A stretch of 64,000 bases of DNA from Pseudoalteromonas sp. UG3-2 (GCF_037120705.1 NZ_JAWLJU010000001.1:1-64000), one strand, 5' to 3'. Shown: positions 46,366 through 57,081, counted from the stretch's first letter. The notes: generated from the letters alone by a model not told the origin. Program-made: numbers and translations.

Positions 46366-46446
46366 CCCGCGCAAAATAGAGTTTTTTATAAACACGTAGG
46401 GCGCGACAAGCCTTACAGCCAGCGCGCCCTCCTCAAAGACTCAAGC

Positions 46447-48372
46447 TTACTTCTTGTCGTCTTTCACTTCTTCGAATTCAGCATCCACTACGTCGTCGTC
46501 TTGCTTCGCTGATTCTTGCTGCGCGCCTGCGTCACCGCCTGCTTGTTGCGCTTGTGCTTTCGCTTGCGCAATTTCCATTAACTTTTGCGACTTCTCAGCA
46601 AGTGCTTGGGTCTTAGCATCGATGTCTTCTTTGCTGTCGCCTTTAATTGCTGTTTCAAGCTCGCTCAAAGCTGCTTCAATGGCAGTTTTGTCGTCAGCTG
46701 GTAAGTCATCACCGGCTTCCTCAATCTGCTTACGCGTTGCGTGAACTAGTGCATCCGCTTGGTTACGAGCGCCAACTAGCTCTTCAAACTTCTTGTCTTC
46801 TTCCGCGTTGGCTTCTGCATCACGTACCATTTTTTCCACTTCGTCGTCGCTTAGACCAGAAGAAGCTTGGATAGTGATCTTTTGCTCTTTACCCGTATCT
46901 TTATCTTTCGCCGATACGTGTAGGATACCATCAGCATCCACGTCGAACGTTACCTCGATTTGTGGCACACCACGCTGAGCTGGACGAATGCCTTCTAGGT
47001 TAAATTGACCTAGCGACTTGTTGTCTGCCGAACGCTTACGCTCACCCTGCAATACGTGGATAGTTACTGCAGACTGGTTGTCTTCTGCTGTTGAGAACGT
47101 TTGCGACTTCTTAGTAGGGATAGTCGTGTTTTTCTCAATCAGTGCCGTCATCACTTGACCCATGGTCTCGATACCAAGAGATAGCGGACATACGTCTAGT
47201 AGAAGAACGTCTTTTACGTCACCTGCAAGTACACCACCTTGAACTGCAGCACCTACTGCTACTGCTTCATCAGGGTTAACGTCTTTACGTGGCTCTTTAC
47301 CAAAGAACTCAGCAACTGTTTTCTGTACTAGTGGCATACGTGTTTGACCACCGACAAGAATGATATCGTTAACGTCGTTCACAGACAGGTCTGAGTCAGC
47401 CAGTGCACGTTTTAGTGGTTCGATAGATTTTGACACTAGGTCTTCTACCAGTGACTCAAGCTTAGCGCGAGTCAGTTTAACGTTCATGTGCTTAGGACCT
47501 GTAGCGTCAGCAGTAACATAAGGTAGGTTTACCTCAGTTTGCTGTGCTGATGAAAGCTCGATTTTCGCTTTTTCAGCTGCTTCTTTAACACGCTGCATCG
47601 CCAGAGGATCTGTCTTCAGGTCAATGCCTTGGTCTTTCTTAAACTCTTCAACAAGGTAGTTGATAACGCGGTTATCGAAGTCCTCACCACCAAGGTGCGT
47701 ATCACCATTGGTTGCCAATACTTCAAAGGTGTGCTCGCCTTCCACTTCATCGATTTCGATGATAGAGATATCGAACGTACCACCACCTAAGTCGTATACT
47801 GCGATAACGTTATCGCCTTTTTTCTTGTCCATGCCATAAGCAAGTGCTGCAGCCGTTGGTTCGTTGATGATACGTTTAACATCAAGACCAGCAATACGAC
47901 CCGCGTCTTTCGTTGCTTGACGCTGTGAATCGTTGAAGTATGCAGGAACTGTGATTACCGCTTCTGTTACTTCTTCGCCAAGGTAATCCTCTGCCGTTTT
48001 CTTCATTTTCTTCAATACTTCAGCTGAAACCTGTGGTGCCGCTTTTTGCTCACCACGAACTTCAACCCAAGCGTCACCGTTGTCTGCTTTTACGATGCTA
48101 AATGGCATGATACCGATATCACGCTGCACTTCTTCATCTTCAAAGCGACGACCAATTAGACGCTTAATTGCGAAAAGTGTGTTTTTAGGGTTTGTAACAG
48201 CCTGGCGTTTTGCTGGCTGACCTACTAATGTCTCACCGTCATCTGTGTATGCAATAACAGAAGGAGTTGTGCGATCGCCTTCAGCGTTTTCAATTACGCG
48301 AGGCTTATCGCCGTCTAGTACCGCTAGACAAGAGTTAGTAGTACCTAAATCGATTCCAATAATTCTACCCAT
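46447..48372 (-). CDS. dnaK: molecular chaperone DnaK (Hsp70)
   Basis: 641 residues. N-terminal ATPase with [13 protein letters not shown] opening (IDLGTTNSC at 5-13), [14 protein letters not shown] near 193, and [12 protein letters not shown] near 340. Substrate domain from ~390 and a helical lid, then a Gln/Ala-rich segment and the acidic tail ending [14 protein letters not shown], the EEV motif that contacts co-chaperones. Central heat-shock chaperone working with DnaJ downstream. A sigma-32-type promoter is present upstream. Confidence 0.98.
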   Translation of the reverse strand: MGRIIGIDLGTTNSCLAVLDGDKPRVIENAEGDRTTPSVIAYTDDGETLVGQPAKRQAVTNPKNTLFAIKRLIGRRFEDEEVQRDIGIMPFSIVKADNGDAWVEVRGEQKAAPQVSAEVLKKMKKTAEDYLGEEVTEAVITVPAYFNDSQRQATKDAGRIAGLDVKRIINEPTAAALAYGMDKKKGDNVIAVYDLGGGTFDISIIEIDEVEGEHTFEVLATNGDTHLGGEDFDNRVINYLVEEFKKDQGIDLKTDPLAMQRVKEAAEKAKIELSSAQQTEVNLPYVTADATGPKHMNVKLTRAKLESLVEDLVSKSIEPLKRALADSDLSVNDVNDIILVGGQTRMPLVQKTVAEFFGKEPRKDVNPDEAVAVGAAVQGGVLAGDVKDVLLLDVCPLSLGIETMGQVMTALIEKNTTIPTKKSQTFSTAEDNQSAVTIHVLQGERKRSADNKSLGQFNLEGIRPAQRGVPQIEVTFDVDADGILHVSAKDKDTGKEQKITIQASSGLSDDEVEKMVRDAEANAEEDKKFEELVGARNQADALVHATRKQIEEAGDDLPADDKTAIEAALSELETAIKGDSKEDIDAKTQALAEKSQKLMEIAQAKAQAQQAGGDAGAQQESAKQDDDVVDAEFEEVKDDKK

Positions 48373-48418
48373 GAATCTTCTCCGACTTCAAAATTCGTTG
48401 TTCAGTTAGTTGCTTTGA

Positions 48419-48447
48419 TAGATAGGGGCAGTGATTTGTAATTCAAG
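48419..48447 (-). promoter_or_regulatory. sigma-32 heat-shock promoter of dnaK
   Basis: Reading the minus strand: CTTGAA (48442-48447), 13-nt spacer, CCCCTATCTA (48419-48428). The heat-shock sigma consensus is CTTGAA-N13..15-CCCCATNTA; the order, spacing and sequence fit. It lies ~50 bp before the dnaK ATG. Confidence 0.8.
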
Positions 48448-48615
48448 CGTCACAAGGAAAAAAATTTAAAAAAAATTGCATTTTTTTGCGTTTGGCCAGT
48501 TTTTCAACATAAAAGTATGGTGTTTTTGCTTGTTATTTGCCTTCTCAGAGCTTGATTACCTGGTTAGACCAGTTATTCTAACGGTCATTAATAAAGGAAA
48601 TAAGAGAGCCTGACC

Positions 48616-49410
48616 ATGACTTTTGATGACATTCTCAATAATAGCCAATTACAGCAACCCGAGTGCCAATTAACTTTTCCTGCTAATTGGTGCCAAGGCC
48701 GCACTGCTTTTGGTGGTTTATCTGCAGCCATTGCAGTGCAAAGCATGAAGCACCAGCTTAGTGAGCCACGTCGTTTGCTCTCTGTGAGTGTTAACTTTGT
48801 CGGGCCACTGTTACAGGACCAACCGTTCAGTGTAAACACCACAGTACTCAGAAGTGGTAAAAACGCCACTCAAATGCAAACGCAATTAATTCAGTCAGGG
48901 CAAGTCTGTGTCATTGCCCTAGGATGCTTTGGTAAAAACCGAGACTCTAGCATCATTGTCGATAATGACTTCACCTCCAGTTTAGATCCAGTCAACCCAA
49001 AAGCGATATTACCTTATCAAGAGGGAGTAATGCCGGCGTTTTTCCAACATGTCGCGCTCAACGCTCAACAAGGTGCAATGCCATTTTCAGGCGCCCCTTC
49101 TTCGCACTTAGGCGGCTGGATGCGTTTTAAAGAGCAAAGCTCAGCGGTCACAGAGCTGCACACTCTTGCACTTGCTGACGCTTGGCCACCGACTTTATTG
49201 CAAATGTGTAAGGCGCCAAGTCCTGCAAGCAGCATGTCGTGGTATATTGAGTTTTTATCGGAGATTAACCTTGAAAGCGATCAGTGGTTAGGTTTTGAAG
49301 CCATTACTCACCACAGCCAAAACGGTTATGGCATTGAAGACGCAAAAATAAGCTCCAGCTCAGGTCAACTGCTGGCATTAAGCAGGCAAACGGTGGCGGT
49401 ATTCGACTAG
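48616..49410 (+). CDS. acyl-CoA thioesterase, TesB/4HBT-like
   Basis: 264 residues with a double-hotdog arrangement. CQGRTAFGGLSAAIAVQSM near 26-44 is the first-half thioesterase motif, and the second half includes HLGGWMRFKEQS near 158-169 and SSMSWYIEFLSEINL near 203-217. Hydrolyses an acyl-CoA; substrate unknown. Divergent from dnaK; RBS of moderate quality. Single gene before the pqi cluster. Confidence 0.78.
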   Translation: MTFDDILNNSQLQQPECQLTFPANWCQGRTAFGGLSAAIAVQSMKHQLSEPRRLLSVSVNFVGPLLQDQPFSVNTTVLRSGKNATQMQTQLIQSGQVCVIALGCFGKNRDSSIIVDNDFTSSLDPVNPKAILPYQEGVMPAFFQHVALNAQQGAMPFSGAPSSHLGGWMRFKEQSSAVTELHTLALADAWPPTLLQMCKAPSPASSMSWYIEFLSEINLESDQWLGFEAITHHSQNGYGIEDAKISSSSGQLLALSRQTVAVFD

Positions 49411-49464
49411 TATTGCAAAAGCCAGTGGGATAACGCACACTTAAACCATAATAATCCACTGAGC

Positions 49465-50661
49465 TTGAATGTGATAACAGCCTGTCCCGAGTGCGACACT
49501 CTAGTCACCATAGACGATAGTAATGCTCATAAACGCGCCCTGTGTCCAACCTGTAGGCGCGTTTTACGTCATATTCCTGGTTATCAAAACCAGTGGGTAC
49601 AGGCTTTTTCCATCGCCGCTTTACTGTTTTTATTTGCCAGCTTGTTCCCAACCTTTATTTCTTATAGTCAACACGGTTTAACTCAAGTGGTGAGTTTATG
49701 GCAAGCCACGGTATTACTCAGTGAACAGTACAGTTTCTTTCTTGCGGCTTTATTCGCGTTTGCTATTTTTGTTATGCCAGTGACCGTGTGCGTACTGTTA
49801 TTGTTGGCCCATACCCCGATTTGGCAACGAATAAACGCGCACAACGCCCGTTACCTTGCCCGTTTTATTGCCGCACTCACACCACTCAACCTCACCGATA
49901 TTTTCTTAGTTGCGGTACTGGTAAGTGCCTTTAAGTTAATGTCTTTTGCTGAATTAGAAATGGGGTTAGGGTTTTGGGCTTATATCCTCTTTGTATTTTG
50001 TTTTATCGAGGCCTTGTCACTGTTTGACCACGAACACCTTTGGCGTGAGCACACTGCTCAGCTCACACAAGACCCTAACTGGGTGGTTGAGGGCAACCAT
50101 AAGCGCTGTAAGGTATGCGGCTTTGTCGGTCATGGTCAGCGCTGTGAACGTTGCTTTGCTAAACTCAAGCATCGCACAGAGCAATCATTACAACGCAGTT
50201 TAGCTTGGATGTTTACCAGTGTGGTGCTGCTGTTGCCAGCCAACATGCTGCCCATCATGGACACCATCAGTTTAGGCATGCACACCCCAGCCACCATATT
50301 TTCTGGCGTAGTGGTATTATGGCAAGACGGCTCCTATCCTGTCGCCTCACTGATTTTTTTAGCCAGCATTTGTATTCCAATAATCAAGGCAGTGCTATTA
50401 AGTTACCTCTTGCTGCGGGCAAAACGTCCGAAGAACCCATTAAAAGCGACTCGGGTGTATCGTTTATTGGAATACGTTGGTCGCTGGTCGATGATAGATG
50501 TGTTTGTGGTTATCTTGCTGGTTTCTCTGGTGCAGCTGGGCACTGTGTTGAATGTTGAGCCTGAAATTGGCATTGTATTTTTCACTATGATGGTACTGTG
50601 CCAAATTGCGGCAGTGAATAGTTTTGATCCGCGCCTTTTATGGGATAAAAAGAAACAATGA
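49465..50661 (+). CDS. pqiA: paraquat-inducible protein A (inner-membrane)
   Basis: 398 residues arranged as two repeats, each led by a pair of CxxC motifs (ACPECD and LCPTCRR near 7-29; CKVCG and CERC near 216-230) followed by about four membrane helices. The PqiA/YebS fold forms the inner-membrane part of an MCE lipid-transfer pathway. The track start is a TTG; a GTG two codons on (49471, MITACPECD) is about as likely. Overlaps pqiB by 4 bp, so the three pqi genes are one operon. Confidence 0.9.
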   Translation: MNVITACPECDTLVTIDDSNAHKRALCPTCRRVLRHIPGYQNQWVQAFSIAALLFLFASLFPTFISYSQHGLTQVVSLWQATVLLSEQYSFFLAALFAFAIFVMPVTVCVLLLLAHTPIWQRINAHNARYLARFIAALTPLNLTDIFLVAVLVSAFKLMSFAELEMGLGFWAYILFVFCFIEALSLFDHEHLWREHTAQLTQDPNWVVEGNHKRCKVCGFVGHGQRCERCFAKLKHRTEQSLQRSLAWMFTSVVLLLPANMLPIMDTISLGMHTPATIFSGVVVLWQDGSYPVASLIFLASICIPIIKAVLLSYLLLRAKRPKNPLKATRVYRLLEYVGRWSMIDVFVVILLVSLVQLGTVLNVEPEIGIVFFTMMVLCQIAAVNSFDPRLLWDKKKQ

Positions 50662-52316
50662 GTGTTGATGCGAAAATAGAAGACAAACCTAAGTTTTCCG
50701 TGATTTGGATAGTGCCAATTATTGCCCTATTGATCACCGGCTGGATGCTTTACCAACATCATATTAATAAAGGCCATATCATTTTTGTGAAAATGAACGA
50801 CGCCGACGGCATCATTGCCGGAAAAACCGAGGTAAGGGTGAAAAGCGTTAAGGTGGGCTTGGTTGAATCACTGCAATTAGAATTACAACAAAACGCCGTG
50901 GTGGCCAAAGTGCGAATTTTGCAACCTTATGGCGAGCTTTTAGCTGAAGACTCTACGCTTTGGGTGGTTAAACCGAGAATTGATGAGTCAGGTATATCTG
51001 GCATGAACACTTTATTGTCGGGTGTGTATATCGAACTGTCTCCCGGTGAATCCTCATCCCGCTCGAGTATGTTTACTTTAATGGATGAACCGGCATTGAT
51101 CAGCTCTGAAGTAGAAGGTAAACGTTATCAATTGGTGGCAACTGATGCCGAAGTACTGGATGTCGGCTCCAGTGTGTTTTTTAGAAATTACAAAGTCGGC
51201 CAGGTGGAGTCTGCGCATTTTAACGCCGATAGCCTAAAGATGGATTATGGTATTTTTATTTACTCACCTTACGATCAGCTTATTACCAATAACGCAATTT
51301 TTTGGGTGAGTTCTGGCGTCGACTTTAAGCTCTCAACCGATGGCGTTGAAGTGTCTACAGGCTCACTGTCGAAGATGCTAAAAGGTGGGATTTCTGTCGA
51401 CTACCCGCCAACTATGCCCAGTGGCAAAGTAGCGCAAGAGGAAAAGCGCTTTTCGTTACATAAAAACTATGCCATGGCACTGGAGCGACGCTTTGATGAG
51501 TTTGATTACTATCTTATAGAGTTTGAGCAATCAATCAGAGGGTTAAAAGCGGGGGCCCCCATTGAGTATCGCGGCATGCGCGTCGGCACCATCGAGCAAG
51601 TGCCAGCCACCGGCATATCAGATGATAGACCCTTGTACTTTCAACAAGACAATACCGCTGTACCTGTTTTAGTTAAAATTGAATACGGTCGCATCTATGA
51701 AGATGCCGCAATCGCCGCTAATTATTGGTCAGACAACATAGACAAATGGATTGAAAATGGTCTTAGGGCATCCCTAAAAAGTGGTAATTTGTTAACAGGT
51801 GCGGTATATATAGAGTTAGACTTTTACCCAAATGCAGAACCTGTTAAACTCGCTCAAACCTCGGCATACCCCATATTGCCTAGTGTTCAGAGTGGTATCA
51901 CAGTACTTTCTGAGCAAGTCACAAATTTACTCAATAAGTTAAATGGGTTACCTCTCGAAACAACTGTTAAGGAGCTAGAGGGTACCTTAAAGCAACACAG
52001 GCTATTAGCAATGGAAATGAATCAGCTCGTAGAAGCACTTAACGACAATAATATTACGGAAAAAGTAGACAACAATTTAGTTAGCCTAGAGTCCACCCTG
52101 ACCCAACTCACCTCGAGTTTAAAGCAATTTGAGCAAACCATGACTCAATACCAAAAAGGCTCTGGGGTGATGGATCAATTGAGCGATACCTTAGAAGAGT
52201 TAGAAAGCTTATCTAACCGCCTTAAGCCCATTTCAAAAGGTCTCAATGAACAGCCGAATATGCTAATCTTTAATAAAGAAGATGAAGCCGATCCACTGCC
52301 TAGGAAGAATAAATGA
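50658..52316 (+). CDS. pqiB: MCE-domain protein PqiB
   Basis: 552 residues: one N-terminal membrane helix (FSVIWIVPIIALLITGWML), three tandem MCE domains (about 40-155, 160-275 and 285-405; each with a GLxxGxxVxYRGxxVG-like core, for example AGAPIEYRGMRVGTIEQV), and a C-terminal coiled coil (ELEGTLKQHRLLAMEMNQLVEAL and onward). Forms the periplasmic tube between inner and outer membrane. Overlaps pqiA and pqiC by 4 bp each. Confidence 0.92.
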   Translation: MSVDAKIEDKPKFSVIWIVPIIALLITGWMLYQHHINKGHIIFVKMNDADGIIAGKTEVRVKSVKVGLVESLQLELQQNAVVAKVRILQPYGELLAEDSTLWVVKPRIDESGISGMNTLLSGVYIELSPGESSSRSSMFTLMDEPALISSEVEGKRYQLVATDAEVLDVGSSVFFRNYKVGQVESAHFNADSLKMDYGIFIYSPYDQLITNNAIFWVSSGVDFKLSTDGVEVSTGSLSKMLKGGISVDYPPTMPSGKVAQEEKRFSLHKNYAMALERRFDEFDYYLIEFEQSIRGLKAGAPIEYRGMRVGTIEQVPATGISDDRPLYFQQDNTAVPVLVKIEYGRIYEDAAIAANYWSDNIDKWIENGLRASLKSGNLLTGAVYIELDFYPNAEPVKLAQTSAYPILPSVQSGITVLSEQVTNLLNKLNGLPLETTVKELEGTLKQHRLLAMEMNQLVEALNDNNITEKVDNNLVSLESTLTQLTSSLKQFEQTMTQYQKGSGVMDQLSDTLEELESLSNRLKPISKGLNEQPNMLIFNKEDEADPLPRKNK

Positions 52317-52909
52317 GGCTGGTATTTTTTGCCCTTGTCACCACCTTAATCCTCACAGGGTGTTTTACTCACCCAAAACAACCTGTGAGTTACTATCAGT
52401 TTGATTCAGTGGTGCAGCAACAAAAAACCGATAAACTTGATAAACAAACGATCTTATTGGTTGATAAGGTGCAGCTTAACGAGCTGTACGATCAGCAAGC
52501 ACTGATCCAAGTACAAGCCAATAATCAAGTCAACATTGCCAACTTCCATTTTTGGGCACAACCTCCCAGCGAAATGTTAACTTGGCAATTGATCGACGCC
52601 CTCAATCAGCAGCCACAGCTGGTGGCTCTTAATAGCACTAAGTACTACCGTGACAATCAACCCCACTATCGCCTTGCAATTGAATTAAATGAGTTCGCCG
52701 GACACCACGCAAAAGGCGCAATAATGACAGGCAGCTGGTACCTATATTACTTCGACCAAGGTCGCTATCAATTGCATCAGCTGAATAATTTCAGCTTTAC
52801 AACACCACTGCAGGCAGATGGTTTCAGTGCTCTAGTTAGCGCTCACCAGAACAACTTTGCACAGTTGCAGCAACAGCTTAAAAGAGCATTAAAGCGCCAG
52901 TACGAATAA
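52313..52909 (+). CDS. pqiC: lipoprotein PqiC (ABC-transport auxiliary component)
   Basis: 198 residues with a lipoprotein signal: LVTTLILTGCFTHPKQ, acylated Cys near 17. The mature part matches the DUF330/PqiC family: YYQFDSV, VDKVQLNELYDQQALIQVQ near 50-68 and PSEMLTWQLIDALNQQ near 85-100. Outer-membrane anchor of the PqiAB complex. Last gene of the operon; its 3' end overlaps the convergent GNAT gene by 21 bp. Confidence 0.9.
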   Translation: MRLVFFALVTTLILTGCFTHPKQPVSYYQFDSVVQQQKTDKLDKQTILLVDKVQLNELYDQQALIQVQANNQVNIANFHFWAQPPSEMLTWQLIDALNQQPQLVALNSTKYYRDNQPHYRLAIELNEFAGHHAKGAIMTGSWYLYYFDQGRYQLHQLNNFSFTTPLQADGFSALVSAHQNNFAQLQQQLKRALKRQYE

Positions 52910-53413
52910 CTGTACCGGCTTTAAATGGGCGTCAATAATAAGCTCCCCTACCCGACTAAAGCCTAGCCGGCTCAATAAGTTAATGCTGGGTTTATTGCTG
53001 TTTAAAGTGATAGCTGACAGTTGCGACACTTCATTTTGTGTTTTTAAAAACTCAATTAACAGGGCCGCCGACTGATACGCTAGACCACGGCCAGTGTAGT
53101 CATCTAAAAATGCATAGCCGATATCTGGGCAGGTTAAAAATGGCCGTTGATATAAACCACAAATACCAATGGCTTGATTAGTCCCTTGCTCAACCACCAC
53201 AAAGGGCGCCACAGCGCCAATTTGATATGGGATCAAAAACGACTGCTCAATATGGCTCTGAGCATCTTCTATGGTACGGATCCCTTTATCGCGAATATTG
53301 TTAATAAAGCTGGTTTGATTCAACAGCTGCAAAATAAAAACGGCGTCTTCAAGGTTAGCGCGCCTAAGTGCAATCTGGGAATTTTCGATTAGCGTTGTAT
53401 TGTGCTGCTGCAT
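52889..53413 (-). CDS. GNAT family acetyltransferase
   Basis: 174 residues: IALRRANLEDAVFILQLLNQ at the N-terminus, AIGICGLYQRPF near 82-93, the acetyl-CoA loop DYTGRGLAYQSAALLIEFL near 106-124, and SLNLLSRLGFSRVGE-like NKPSINLLSRLGFSRVGEL near 143-161. Acetylates an unknown amine. Its 3' end overlaps pqiC (tail-to-tail), so mutual transcription interference is possible. Confidence 0.86.
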   Translation of the reverse strand: MQQHNTTLIENSQIALRRANLEDAVFILQLLNQTSFINNIRDKGIRTIEDAQSHIEQSFLIPYQIGAVAPFVVVEQGTNQAIGICGLYQRPFLTCPDIGYAFLDDYTGRGLAYQSAALLIEFLKTQNEVSQLSAITLNSNKPSINLLSRLGFSRVGELIIDAHLKPVQLFVLAL

Positions 53414-53484
53414 CCGTAAACCACTGTGTTAAAGAAGAAATAGAATACAATCATAGCCCTAGAGTGACCACAAACCAAATTAAA

Positions 53485-53515
53485 CAGGCCGAACATGAAT
53501 GACATGCTCGGCCTG
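53485..53515 (-). terminator. terminator after the M16 peptidase gene
   Basis: Minus strand: CAGGCCGAGCATG, loop TCATT, CATGTTCGGCCTG, then TTTAATTT. Arms 53485-53497 and 53503-53515 with one mismatch. Lies 43 bp after the stop. Confidence 0.8.
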
Positions 53516-53557
53516 TAACTCGTCACGCTATGGCGCTCATTGCGTTAGTTTGCACCA

Positions 53558-56443
53558 TTAATCCTGCAACGATACCGTCTCACTGAGCTGCTTAACGGAC
53601 TCAAGCTTGGTTTGACCTTTAAGGTCAGCAAACGGTTGCGACTGAAACTTTTCACCGCGTAACTGCACATTAAGCCGTGCAGCGTCCGGGTTAAGCACGG
53701 TTTGCTGATAATAGTCTTTAATATCTTGCAAGGTCACGGCTCTGACAGCTGCTGTGAGCTTGGCTTTTGAGTCAAAATCCATGTTTTCCTTAAACCAGTC
53801 ATTTACCAACGGCTGCGATTCTTCTGCGAGATTTTTTGGCTCCTCTGTTAACGACACTAATGCGGCATTTTTCAGTTGAGCAAAGGTTGCCTCATCCAGC
53901 TCAGCCAGCTCTTCGGCATACTCTAATTTAAATGCGTCAAAACGCTGTTGCATGCTTTTTGAGTCTTTTACTGGCGTTTGAATGTAAAAGCCCATAGCTG
54001 AGTAATCATCAATTGCCACACTGGTGGCTCCAACAGCATAAGCCAGCTGCTCTTGCGTTCTCAGTGTTTCAAACGCTGCGGTTCTTAAATGACCTTGAAG
54101 TACCATGGCTGCCGCTTTTGCGGCGTAGCCCTTGTCTGGATGAACAGCAAAATCAATGACCGCAACGTCGGCAACATCAATGTCTTGTTGCCATACCAAC
54201 GTTTGCTCGGCTTCAGGTTGCCAATATTTTGCCCGAGCATAGTCCGTCACGTGTTGACGCTCTGGTAACGCTTGGTTCAGGGTTTGATGTACTTGCTCAA
54301 GTGCCGCTTGGTCGTAGTTGCCATAAGCAAATATTCTTACTTGGTTGTTACGTAATACTTGCTTTTGCACTTGTTTAAATTCATCGATAGTCAGAGACTG
54401 TGCCGTTGCAATCAATGTCTCGTCGTCAAAGTTACCAGAGCTTATCAGCTTGCGATAAACGTTAAACGCTTGTCTAAATGGAAACTCTTTGCGCTGGTTT
54501 TGAATGCCACGAACATAGCGATCGATGGCCTGTGCAAAGCTGCGCTCATCACTGTCCACGGCAATATTATTAAGAGCTTGCTGCAGTAGCTCAGGTTGTT
54601 TATCGGTAAACCCGGATACATTCATCACCAAGCCATTAGCCGCGGTAACGTTCAGTCCCATTCCTGCTACCCCAGCTTCGGTCATCAGCTTGGCTTTTTC
54701 GATGCGGTACAAGTCTGACCAAATAGACAAAGCCACTTGGGTTTTAACGTCACTCAAGGCTTGAGGGTTGTTAATGTAGAGCTTAAGGTTGCCCTTTGGC
54801 TGTTGATAAAAACGCTCACTGGCGGCATGCCAAATTTGCACACCGGCTTGGTCAATCACTTTTTGCACCCCTTTTTGGGCGTCTTCTGCAGAAGTTTTTA
54901 TGGCAAATTGCTCTGGCAGCAAGGTATTAACACTGGGTAAGGCCAAAGCAAATTGCGACTGACTTTGCCATTTTTCAATGGTGTCTGTGTCTAAATCAAC
55001 CACTTTGTACTCGCCGTCATAAAAGTGCAGCTTAGCATCCACAGGCTCATCTTTGCTGACATACCACACGCGCAGATGCTCAGGAGTTAGCTGTGATAAC
55101 ACCGCATTGACGGCGTCAGCATCGAAATCAGCATAATGGTAGCTGGCATTGATGGCATGATTTACGGGGTAATGTTGCATGGCATCAGCAAGGTTACTGA
55201 CATAACCAAATTCATCGCCTTTTTCTAAGAATCGAAACTGATTATTCAACGACGTTTTAATTTCGTCGAAGTAGCGCTTATCAATACCGTCCTGTTTAAT
55301 CATATCTATGTAATTGAGCACGGTACCGGTGATCAACTCACGATTTTCCATGCCATCATCGGTGAGCTGGATGTCTACCTGCAAGGTGCCATAGTTACCA
55401 TAATGGTTCGGTGTGGCATAAGCTGTAAGAGACGAAATTAAGCCTTGCTCTTTAAGAACTTGAGCCGGACTGCCGGCCATTTCATTGCTGAGTAGATAGG
55501 TAACGAAGTAGTTTGGTTTAACCGCAAACTGCGCGGCATTATTGGCAATGGTAAAATCCAGCTTTAGGGTTTTTACGTCTTCATTAGGCTTATAGTGAAC
55601 CAGCTTTTGGCCAACCTTTTCAATGTCTAAGCGCTTTTCAACACTGGGCTTGGCAATGTTTTTATTTTCAATCGAGCTAAAATGACGTTTTGCCTTTTCA
55701 GCCATAGTATTCAGCGGCTCATTGGAGATCATCGCCACTTTCATAATATTAGATGAGTAATATTTTTCGTAAAATGCCACCGTTTCAGCGTGTAGCTTAC
55801 TATCGGGTTTATCGCCCAAGGTTTCTAAGTTACCAATCAAAAAGCGATTTGCTGGGTGGTCACCCATCATATTTCGCGCTAATTTAAACTGACCAAAAAA
55901 GTCCATTTCGCGGCGCATCGACCACTCGGCATTGACGGCGTTTTTTTCTTTTTCGGTGTATTCAGGATACAGCTTGGGTGATTTAAAGAAGTCAGAAAAG
56001 CGGTCTAATGCTTCATCGTAGGCATCATTATTGACCTTAAACATATAATTGGTGATATCAAGCCACGTGTAGGCATTGTGGGCGCCACCATTTTTGGTCA
56101 TAAACTCAGAATAGCCTTTGTTATCTGGGTATTTTTCGGTACCAAGAAAAAGCATATGTTCTAAATAGTGTGCCATCCCCTGCTGTGACATTGGATCATG
56201 CAACAACCCCACTCCAACGCTTAAGGCTGCAGCAGATTTAGAGACACTTGGGTCAGAGACCAAAATAACATCAATACCATTTTCGAGTTTTAAAGTTTGG
56301 TATTGTCTGTCGTCGCTGGGACTCACGACTAACTCATTTGCCAAAAATTGCGACTCCACGGCTGGTGCCTGAAGCTGGCCAGTTGAGCTACATCCTGACA
56401 TAACAGCCACTGCCAAGGTGCTAATTACAAATAGCTTTTTCAT
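53558..56443 (-). CDS. M16 insulinase/pitrilysin-type metalloprotease (lipoprotein)
   Basis: 961 residues of the full-length pitrilysin type. A lipoprotein signal (VAVMSGCSS, Cys18) is followed by the inverse zinc motif HYLEH (H92, E95, H96) in MAHYLEHMLFLGTEKYP, with the third ligand Glu downstream (NAEWSM near 170). The second half is the inactive partner half. Cuts short peptides in the periplasm. Single gene, divergent from the MAPEG gene; family name ptrA would be a fair guess but is not proven. Confidence 0.92.
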   Translation of the reverse strand: MKKLFVISTLAVAVMSGCSSTGQLQAPAVESQFLANELVVSPSDDRQYQTLKLENGIDVILVSDPSVSKSAAALSVGVGLLHDPMSQQGMAHYLEHMLFLGTEKYPDNKGYSEFMTKNGGAHNAYTWLDITNYMFKVNNDAYDEALDRFSDFFKSPKLYPEYTEKEKNAVNAEWSMRREMDFFGQFKLARNMMGDHPANRFLIGNLETLGDKPDSKLHAETVAFYEKYYSSNIMKVAMISNEPLNTMAEKAKRHFSSIENKNIAKPSVEKRLDIEKVGQKLVHYKPNEDVKTLKLDFTIANNAAQFAVKPNYFVTYLLSNEMAGSPAQVLKEQGLISSLTAYATPNHYGNYGTLQVDIQLTDDGMENRELITGTVLNYIDMIKQDGIDKRYFDEIKTSLNNQFRFLEKGDEFGYVSNLADAMQHYPVNHAINASYHYADFDADAVNAVLSQLTPEHLRVWYVSKDEPVDAKLHFYDGEYKVVDLDTDTIEKWQSQSQFALALPSVNTLLPEQFAIKTSAEDAQKGVQKVIDQAGVQIWHAASERFYQQPKGNLKLYINNPQALSDVKTQVALSIWSDLYRIEKAKLMTEAGVAGMGLNVTAANGLVMNVSGFTDKQPELLQQALNNIAVDSDERSFAQAIDRYVRGIQNQRKEFPFRQAFNVYRKLISSGNFDDETLIATAQSLTIDEFKQVQKQVLRNNQVRIFAYGNYDQAALEQVHQTLNQALPERQHVTDYARAKYWQPEAEQTLVWQQDIDVADVAVIDFAVHPDKGYAAKAAAMVLQGHLRTAAFETLRTQEQLAYAVGATSVAIDDYSAMGFYIQTPVKDSKSMQQRFDAFKLEYAEELAELDEATFAQLKNAALVSLTEEPKNLAEESQPLVNDWFKENMDFDSKAKLTAAVRAVTLQDIKDYYQQTVLNPDAARLNVQLRGEKFQSQPFADLKGQTKLESVKQLSETVSLQD

Positions 56444-56552
56444 AAAAATTCCACTTTGTTATATTACAAAACAAGACTATCATCGTCATTACTGCTTTTT
56501 TTTTCAATCACAAACGAAGTTGTTTTGTAACACTTCGTAAATTAGGAACAGT

Positions 56553-56975
56553 ATGACAACATCAATCTATTTATTACTCGCTGCGCTGTTTTTACAAACC
56601 ATGCTCACCTTTACGGTGATGGTGATTATGGGCCGGCGCCGCTTCGCAGCCGCTCGGAACAAACAAATCCAAATGGCGCAATTTAATACTATGCAACTGG
56701 ATGATGCGCCAGAGCCGGTTATCTTAGCCTCGCGCAATTTTGTCAATCAATTTGAGATCCCAGTATTGTTTTTTGTGGTGTCACTGGCTGCACTGACACT
56801 AAACCTAGTGAGCTTGGCCTTTAGCATCATTGCCTTATTATTTGTATTTAGTCGTATCGCGCATACTATTGTTCATATTGGCAACAATCATTTACGCACT
56901 CGCTTTCGCCTATATTTAGTGGGCTGTGCCTTAGTCATGCTGCAGTGGCTAGCACTTATCTTTACACTTATATAA
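56553..56975 (+). CDS. MAPEG family membrane protein
   Basis: 140 residues, about four helices. A first helix (TSIYLLLAALFLQTMLTFTVMVI) with MGRRRFAAARNKQ after it, then NFVNQFEIPVLFFVVSLAAL near 62-81 (the FE.P region of MAPEG) and a RIAHTIVHIGNNHLRTRFRL segment near 100-119. Glutathione-related membrane enzymes in eukaryotes; bacterial role unknown. Confidence 0.83.
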   Translation: MTTSIYLLLAALFLQTMLTFTVMVIMGRRRFAAARNKQIQMAQFNTMQLDDAPEPVILASRNFVNQFEIPVLFFVVSLAALTLNLVSLAFSIIALLFVFSRIAHTIVHIGNNHLRTRFRLYLVGCALVMLQWLALIFTLI

Positions 56976-57081
56976 CCTGAAATTATATAATCACTGCTGC
57001 TTTTAACTAATTGGTCTTTAAAGTTGCCACCAGTTTGCTAGCATGCTGGGCGTTGAATAAAAGAACAACAGGGGCAACAAG

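Noticed and set aside
46398..46430. AGGGCGCG/CGCGCCCT inverted repeat as dnaK terminator
   Set aside because: The loop is 17 nt and no proper T-tract follows on the minus strand. dnaK-dnaJ readthrough is plausible.
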